From the NCBI GenBank assembly GCA_030625465.1, contig DAOUQS010000050.1, positions 1 to 9,981 on the forward strand: a DNA stretch of 9,981 nt. The letters are read 5' to 3'. The position numbers were made by a program, and so were the translations under genes. Numbering within the stretch: position 1 is the first letter of the stretch; each line of letters opens with the position of its first letter. Below are positions 6,144-9,981 of the stretch, in pieces. Source of the DNA: Amylibacter sp. Its GTDB lineage: Bacteria > Pseudomonadota > Alphaproteobacteria > Rhodobacterales > Rhodobacteraceae. Under the pieces are notes generated by a model. The model did no database searches, had not been told where the DNA came from, and saw only the letters and a program-made list of their open reading frames with translations.

Positions 6144-8225
6144 ATGGACATAACAAACCTTGCATTCAGCCCCTTGATCCCATCGCCCGCTTTATGGGCC
6201 GTTGGCGGGATTGCCGCAATATGCCTGATTTTTGGCATGTGGCGCGGCCTGTCAGGCTGGGCACCACGCGGCTTGGCAGCCCTTGTTTTGATTGCGGCAT
6301 TAAGCGGGCCAAGCTTGCAACAGGAACAACGCGAAGGGCTTTCGGATATTGTTCTTGTCATTGTTGACCGCTCTGAAAGCCAGACCGTGTCAACGCGCCC
6401 TGAACAGATCACCAAAGCGGTTGATGCCCTGCTTGCAAAGGTTGGCGGGCTGGAAAACTTTACCGTCAAAACGGTGGAGGTGGTCAACGATACCGCCAAG
6501 CAGGATGACGGGACGCATCTGGTTTCCGCCTTGATCCGCGCGGCCAACGGGGTGGCGCAAAATCGTCTGGCGGGTGCGGTTCTGATAACCGACGGGCAAG
6601 TGCATGATGCGGATATTCCGGTTGCATTTCCGGCCCCCGTGCATGTGTTTCTAACGGGGCAGAAGGCTGACTGGGACCGCCGCCTGATCGTTAAAAACGC
6701 CCCGGCTTTTGCCATTCTGGATGAAGATATAACCCTGACCCTGCGGATCGAGGATCAAGGACAGGTCCCGTCTGAAATCCAGGGCCATGCCCGCATTGCC
6801 ATCGCGATAGACGATAATGAGCCGGTGGAATTTACGGTGGAAACCAACACCGATCTGGAAATGCCGCTTAGCCTGCCCCATGGCGGGATCAACATATTGC
6901 AGTTCAATGTGATCCCTGTGGAAGGTGAATTAACCGAGCGTAATAATTCTGCTGTTGTGTCGATCAACGGGGTGCGCGACCGTTTGCGTGTGCTGCTGGT
7001 GTCGGGTGAGCCTTATGCAGGTGAACGGACGTGGCGCAATCTGTTGAAGTCGGACAGTGCAGTGGATTTGGTGCATTTCACAATTCTGCGTCCGCCTGAA
7101 AAACAGGACGGGGTGCCGGTGCATGAACTGTCCCTGATTGCTTTTCCGACCCGTGAATTGTTTCTGGAAAAAGTTGACGAGTTTGATTTGATCATCTTCG
7201 ACCGCTATTCAAAACGCGGTTTGTTGCCGCCTGCATATCTGTCAAGCGTGGTTGATTATACCAAACGTGGTGGTGCCGTGCTGGTCGCTTCCGGGCCTGC
7301 TTTTGCCGGGGTGAACAGTATTTACCGCACACCGCTTTCGGAAATTCTACCGGCGAAACCCAGTGCCAGAATTTATGAGCAGGGTTATACGCCAACGGTG
7401 TCCGACATCGGGAAACGCCATCCCGTGACCGAGGGTCTGGAAACATTCTCGCCGCGTTTCGGGTTTGACGATGAACAGCCGTGGGGACGCTGGTTTCGCC
7501 ATATTGATGCCAATCAGAAATCCGGCACAGTGGCGATGAACGGTGTTGATGACCGGCCGTTGCTATTGCTTGACCGTGTGGGAAACGGGCGGATTGCGAT
7601 GTTGCTGTCGGATCAGGCATGGCTGTGGTCGCGCGGGTTTGAAGGTGGTGGGCCGCAACAGGAGCTTTTGCGCCGTCTTGCCCACTGGATGATGAAAGAA
7701 CCGGAACTGGAAGAGGAACGCCTGATGGCAACGGCCATAGGGCGCAATGTAACTATTGTACGCCGGTCGCTGGAGGTGGAAAATAAACCCGTAACTGTTG
7801 AAACCCCCGACGGGAAACGGGTCGAGCTTGATTTGTTGCAGGTTAGTCCGGGACGTTGGCAAGCCGATTTTTCAGGCACGGGAAACGGCCTATACCATTT
7901 GACCGACGGACAGATGTCCACCGTGTTTGCGCTGGGCCCAAGTGCGCCAAGGGAATTTGAAAATACCATCGCAAGCTCTGCGGCGCTGAAACCTTTGCTT
8001 AAACAAACAAAGGGGGTTGCCGTGGCTTTGCACAAAACTGCCAGCCCCAAAATCCGGCTGGTTCGTGCCGGCAGAACCGCAGGCGGGCGCGACTGGATCG
8101 GGTTGACCCCGCGAAATGCGTATATAACAACGGATATTACCAGTCGCCCATTGCTGCCGGCGTGGATCATGTTATTGCTTGCCGCAACGTTGATTGTCTG
8201 GGCATGGCGGATGGAAAGCCGGTAG
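6144..8225 (+). CDS. vWA-like / glutamine-amidotransferase-like membrane protein
   Basis: This 693-residue protein is the last gene of the operon, starting one base after the preceding stop. It has two N-terminal membrane helices (about 14-32 and 42-56) and one at the C-terminus (about 672-688), leaving some 610 residues probably in the periplasm. Residues 68-165 resemble a vWA domain with a complete metal-site pattern: D75-R-S77-E-S79, T124 in DDGTHLVSAL, and D150 in LITDG. Residues about 181-275 look like a beta-sandwich (CARDB/Ig-like) spacer. Residues about 281-520 resemble the class I glutamine amidotransferase fold (RVLLVSGEP, LIIFDRYSK, GGAVLVASGP, RHPVTEGL, VGNGRIAMLLSD). The only cysteine, C27, lies in the first helix, so no catalytic Cys exists and enzyme activity of that type is ruled out. 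It is probably a membrane partner or substrate of the MoxR/DUF58 pair. The upstream ribosome site is weak, consistent with coupling. Confidence 0.88.
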   Translation: MDITNLAFSPLIPSPALWAVGGIAAICLIFGMWRGLSGWAPRGLAALVLIAALSGPSLQQEQREGLSDIVLVIVDRSESQTVSTRPEQITKAVDALLAKVGGLENFTVKTVEVVNDTAKQDDGTHLVSALIRAANGVAQNRLAGAVLITDGQVHDADIPVAFPAPVHVFLTGQKADWDRRLIVKNAPAFAILDEDITLTLRIEDQGQVPSEIQGHARIAIAIDDNEPVEFTVETNTDLEMPLSLPHGGINILQFNVIPVEGELTERNNSAVVSINGVRDRLRVLLVSGEPYAGERTWRNLLKSDSAVDLVHFTILRPPEKQDGVPVHELSLIAFPTRELFLEKVDEFDLIIFDRYSKRGLLPPAYLSSVVDYTKRGGAVLVASGPAFAGVNSIYRTPLSEILPAKPSARIYEQGYTPTVSDIGKRHPVTEGLETFSPRFGFDDEQPWGRWFRHIDANQKSGTVAMNGVDDRPLLLLDRVGNGRIAMLLSDQAWLWSRGFEGGGPQQELLRRLAHWMMKEPELEEERLMATAIGRNVTIVRRSLEVENKPVTVETPDGKRVELDLLQVSPGRWQADFSGTGNGLYHLTDGQMSTVFALGPSAPREFENTIASSAALKPLLKQTKGVAVALHKTASPKIRLVRAGRTAGGRDWIGLTPRNAYITTDITSRPLLPAWIMLLLAATLIVWAWRMESR

Positions 8226-8232
8226 ATGCTTC

Positions 8233-8263
8233 TTGCAAAATATGTGAATTGGTAATATATAAT
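8233..8263 (+). promoter_or_regulatory. Predicted promoter of glcDE
   Basis: A perfect -10 hexamer TATAAT lies at 8258-8263, in the only sizeable gap between the MoxR-type operon and glcD. The best -35 match is TTGCAA (8233-8238) with a long 19-base spacer, so a regulator may help polymerase bind, or the -35 may be poor. Transcription would start near 8270, giving a leader of about 22 nt before the ATG at 8292. The -10 is centred inside an inverted repeat. Confidence 0.55.
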
Positions 8264-8271
8264 TACCAATT
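8247..8271. promoter_or_regulatory. Operator-like 10-bp perfect inverted repeat
   Basis: AATTGGTAAT (8247-8256) and ATTACCAATT (8262-8271) are perfect inverted copies separated by five bases. The pair encloses the TATAAT -10 of the glcD promoter, a typical place for a repressor to act. The outer half-sites AATTGGT/ACCAATT resemble those of FadR-subfamily GntR regulators such as PdhR, LldR and GlcC. Those regulators normally have 3 bases between the TTGGT and ACCAA halves, whereas here there are 11, so the regulator may belong to another family. It is a poor terminator: the stem has only two G-C pairs and no T-run follows. Confidence 0.55.
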
Positions 8272-8281
8272 ATTGCAATAT

Positions 8282-8291
8282 GGAGTCGTTT
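8282..8291 (+). promoter_or_regulatory. Ribosome binding site that decides the glcD start
   Basis: GGAG at 8282-8285 followed by 6 nt places the start at ATG 8292. The in-frame ATG at 8280 would contain this site within its own first codons and has no Shine-Dalgarno sequence upstream. The ATG at 8298 has GGAG directly against it, which is too close. Confidence 0.65.
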
Positions 8292-9725
8292 ATGGAGATG
8301 CCTAAACCCAATATGCAGGTGCTTAACCGCAAGATGCATATCGTGCGCCGTTTGCAACAAGTGCTACCTGATAGCGCTGTTATCTTTGAAGAACAAGAGG
8401 TGCGCGTCTATGAATGCGATGCCCTGACTGCATACCGTTGCCCGCCGATGATCGCGGTTTTGCCGCGCACAACCCAAGAGGTTTCGGCGGTTCTGAAAAT
8501 TTGCCACGCAGAAAACGTGCCTGTGGTGCCGCGCGGGGCCGGAACCTCGCTTGCAGGTGGTGCTTTGCCAACGGAAGATTGCGTTATTCTGGGCGTTGCG
8601 CGGATGAACGCCGTGCTGGAAACAAACTACGATGATCGCTACATACGGGTGCAATCGGGGCGCACCAACCTTAGTGTGACGGGTGCCGTCGAAGAACATG
8701 ATTTCTTTTATGCCCCCGACCCGTCCAGCCAGCTTGCCTGCGCCATTGCCGGCAATGTCGCGATGAATTCAGGTGGTGCGCATTGCCTGAAATACGGTGT
8801 TACCACCAACAATCTGCTGGGCGTCACCATGGTGATGATGAACGGCGATATCGTGGAAATCGGCGGCGCCTATCTAGACAGCACAGGTCTGGATTTGCTG
8901 GGCGTTATTTGCGGCTCGGAAGGGCAGTTGGGTGTGGTGACAGAAGCCACTTTGCGGATATTGCGTAAACCCGAAGGTGCCCGTCCGGTTCTGATGGGCT
9001 TTGACAGTAACGAAGTGGCCGGGGCCTGTGTCTCTGACATTATCAAGGCTGGCGTTTTGCCGGTTGCGATTGAATTTATGGATAAGCCTTGTGTGGAAGC
9101 GGTCGAAGATTTTGCCAAGGCCGGATATCCCAAGGCCGAGGCGGTTTTGATTGTCGAGGTCGAAGGCTCGGACACTGAAATTGACGACCAGCTTGCAAAG
9201 ATCAAGAAAATTGCGATGAAACACAATCCGGTGGAATTGCGTGAAAGCAAGTCGGAAGAAGAATCTGCCGCGATCTGGGCCGGACGTAAAGCCGCATTCG
9301 GGGCGATGGGCCGGATCAGCGATTACATGTGTCTTGACGGGACAATTCCGGTCAACGAATTGCCTAAAGTATTGCGCCGCATTGGTGAATTATCGCAGAA
9401 ATTCGGCTTGAAGGTCGCCAATGTTTTTCATGCGGGCGACGGCAATATGCACCCCTTGATCCTGTTCGATGCCAACAAGCCCGGTGATCTGGAACTTTGT
9501 GAAGCGTTCGGTGCGGAAATTCTGAAGTTTTGCGTCGAGGTTGGCGGCTGCCTGACCGGGGAACACGGTGTCGGGGTCGAAAAACGCGACCTGATGCTGA
9601 CGCAATACAACCAAGGGGATCTGGATGCGCAGATGAATATAAAAGATGTGTTCGACCCTAAATGGTTGCTGAATGCCGCCAAGGTGTTCCCGCTGGCCAG
9701 CTCTGATGAACGGCGCGCCGTATGA
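8292..9725 (+). CDS. glcD: Glycolate oxidase FAD-linked subunit GlcD
   Basis: This 477-residue flavoprotein of the VAO/PCMH family is the catalytic subunit that oxidises glycolate to glyoxylate, passing electrons through GlcE/GlcF to the respiratory chain. It has the N-terminal FAD-binding domain with PRGAGTSLAGGA (80-91), PDPSSQLACAIAGNVAMNSG (143-162) and GSEGQLGVVTEATLRIL (208-224). The C-terminal FAD-oxidase domain follows, with NVFHAGDGNMHP (377-388) and GGCLTGEHGVGVEKRDLM (418-435); these His and Glu residues are typical of the active site in this family. The length is close to that usual for GlcD (about 480-500). Related D-lactate and D-2-hydroxyglutarate dehydrogenases share these motifs, but a glcE start overlapping its stop (ATGA) supports glycolate oxidase. 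The ATG at 8292 is chosen from GGAG spacing. It is probably transcribed from its own promoter, separate from the MoxR-type operon. Confidence 0.92.
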   Translation: MEMPKPNMQVLNRKMHIVRRLQQVLPDSAVIFEEQEVRVYECDALTAYRCPPMIAVLPRTTQEVSAVLKICHAENVPVVPRGAGTSLAGGALPTEDCVILGVARMNAVLETNYDDRYIRVQSGRTNLSVTGAVEEHDFFYAPDPSSQLACAIAGNVAMNSGGAHCLKYGVTTNNLLGVTMVMMNGDIVEIGGAYLDSTGLDLLGVICGSEGQLGVVTEATLRILRKPEGARPVLMGFDSNEVAGACVSDIIKAGVLPVAIEFMDKPCVEAVEDFAKAGYPKAEAVLIVEVEGSDTEIDDQLAKIKKIAMKHNPVELRESKSEEESAAIWAGRKAAFGAMGRISDYMCLDGTIPVNELPKVLRRIGELSQKFGLKVANVFHAGDGNMHPLILFDANKPGDLELCEAFGAEILKFCVEVGGCLTGEHGVGVEKRDLMLTQYNQGDLDAQMNIKDVFDPKWLLNAAKVFPLASSDERRAV

Positions 9726-9981
9726 CCCTGAAGACTGAAAAAGACGTAGCTTTATATGTCAGCGATGCCTATGCCAGTGGGCGTAAATTGCGGATTGCAG
9801 GCGGCGGTACGCGCCAGGCTTTGGGCAATCCATGTGAAAGCGATGCGATACTTTCAACAACAGAATTAAACGGCATTTCGCTATATGAACCGGGTGCGTT
9901 AACCATTGTTGCCGCCAGTGGCACGCCGCTTGCCGATATTGAAGCGGCATTGGCCGCAGAAGGCCAGAAACTACCGTTTGA
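9722..9981 (+). CDS. glcE: Glycolate oxidase FAD-binding subunit GlcE (3' partial)
   Basis: The first 86 codons of glcE are present and the gene runs off the window. The start ATG overlaps the glcD stop (ATGA, 9722-9725), indicating translational coupling. The protein carries the start of a PCMH-type FAD-binding domain: LRIAGGGTRQALGNP (23-37), ILSTTELNGISLYEPGAL (43-60) and TIVAASGTPLADIEAALAAE (61-80), all typical of GlcE. GlcE is a smaller flavin-binding subunit of the glycolate oxidase complex, acting with GlcD and the iron-sulfur subunit GlcF, which would be expected next downstream. Confidence 0.93.
   Translation, partial: MTLKTEKDVALYVSDAYASGRKLRIAGGGTRQALGNPCESDAILSTTELNGISLYEPGALTIVAASGTPLADIEAALAAEGQKLPF

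Noticed and set aside
5813..6715. A 300-codon open frame on the minus strand crossing the junction of the two large membrane protein genes.
   Set aside because: It is antisense to two well-supported genes, its translation is Arg/Pro/Cys-rich with no recognisable domain, and it spans their junction; typical of a reverse-frame shadow.
8226..8255. A 9-codon open frame (MLLAKYVNW) starting right after the stop of the 693-residue protein gene, a possible leader peptide.
   Set aside because: It ends before the predicted transcription start of glcD, has no run of regulatory codons, and is short enough to occur by chance.
8247..8271. The inverted repeat as a rho-independent terminator of the MoxR-type operon.
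   Set aside because: The stem has only two G-C pairs and there is no T-run after it; its placement over TATAAT fits an operator better.
8280..8291. ATG at 8280 as the glcD start.
   Set aside because: The best Shine-Dalgarno sequence (GGAG, 8282-8285) lies downstream of it and is ideally spaced for the ATG at 8292.

Overview
The window looks like a chromosomal segment from an alphaproteobacterium, most likely of the Rhodobacterales (roseobacter-type). The evidence is the gene neighbourhood (DUF1285 divergent from a MoxR/DUF58/DUF4159 operon), the tight stop/start overlaps, and the protein sequences. I cannot place it to genus from sequence alone. The window is almost entirely coding. There are no RNA genes, insertion sequences, CRISPR arrays or non-coding stretches over 300 bases. 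The only real intergenic gaps are 65 bp (1394-1458) and 66 bp (8226-8291), and both carry convincing promoter-like sequences.

Layout. (1) 1-781, plus strand: the 3' part of gnd, 6-phosphogluconate dehydrogenase; its N-terminal half lies outside the window. (2) 791-1393, minus strand: a DUF1285 protein, convergent with gnd (9 bp between stops) and divergent from the next operon. (3) 1459-8225, plus strand: a tight four-gene operon. It encodes a MoxR-family AAA+ ATPase, a DUF58 protein (TTG start, 4-base overlap), a 929-residue membrane protein joining a BatA/aerotolerance-type N-terminal region to a C-terminal DUF4159 domain (TGATG overlap), and a 693-residue membrane protein with a von Willebrand A (vWA)-like and a glutamine-amidotransferase-like domain (1 bp gap). 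(4) 8292 to the end, plus strand: glcD and the start of glcE, glycolate oxidase subunits, with an ATGA overlap. A promoter-like sequence whose -10 sits inside a 10-bp inverted repeat precedes them.

How the genes fit together. A MoxR ATPase with a DUF58 protein and vWA-bearing membrane proteins is the usual pattern of a MoxR chaperone/remodelling system: a cytoplasmic ATPase and adaptor working on inner-membrane partners with large, probably periplasmic, domains. From memory, a homologous operon of Rhizobium leguminosarum (RL3499-RL3502) was reported to be needed for normal cell shape and envelope integrity. The system is therefore probably not wholly undescribed, but its molecular function is unknown as far as I know. 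The glc genes are a separate metabolic unit that oxidises glycolate to glyoxylate, and gnd belongs to the oxidative pentose phosphate pathway.

Most worth following up: the graded state of the metal-binding (MIDAS) motif across the three vWA-like proteins, the absence of any usable catalytic cysteine in the two amidotransferase-like proteins, the signal-peptide-like segment inside the 929-residue protein, and the operator-like palindrome over the glcD promoter.
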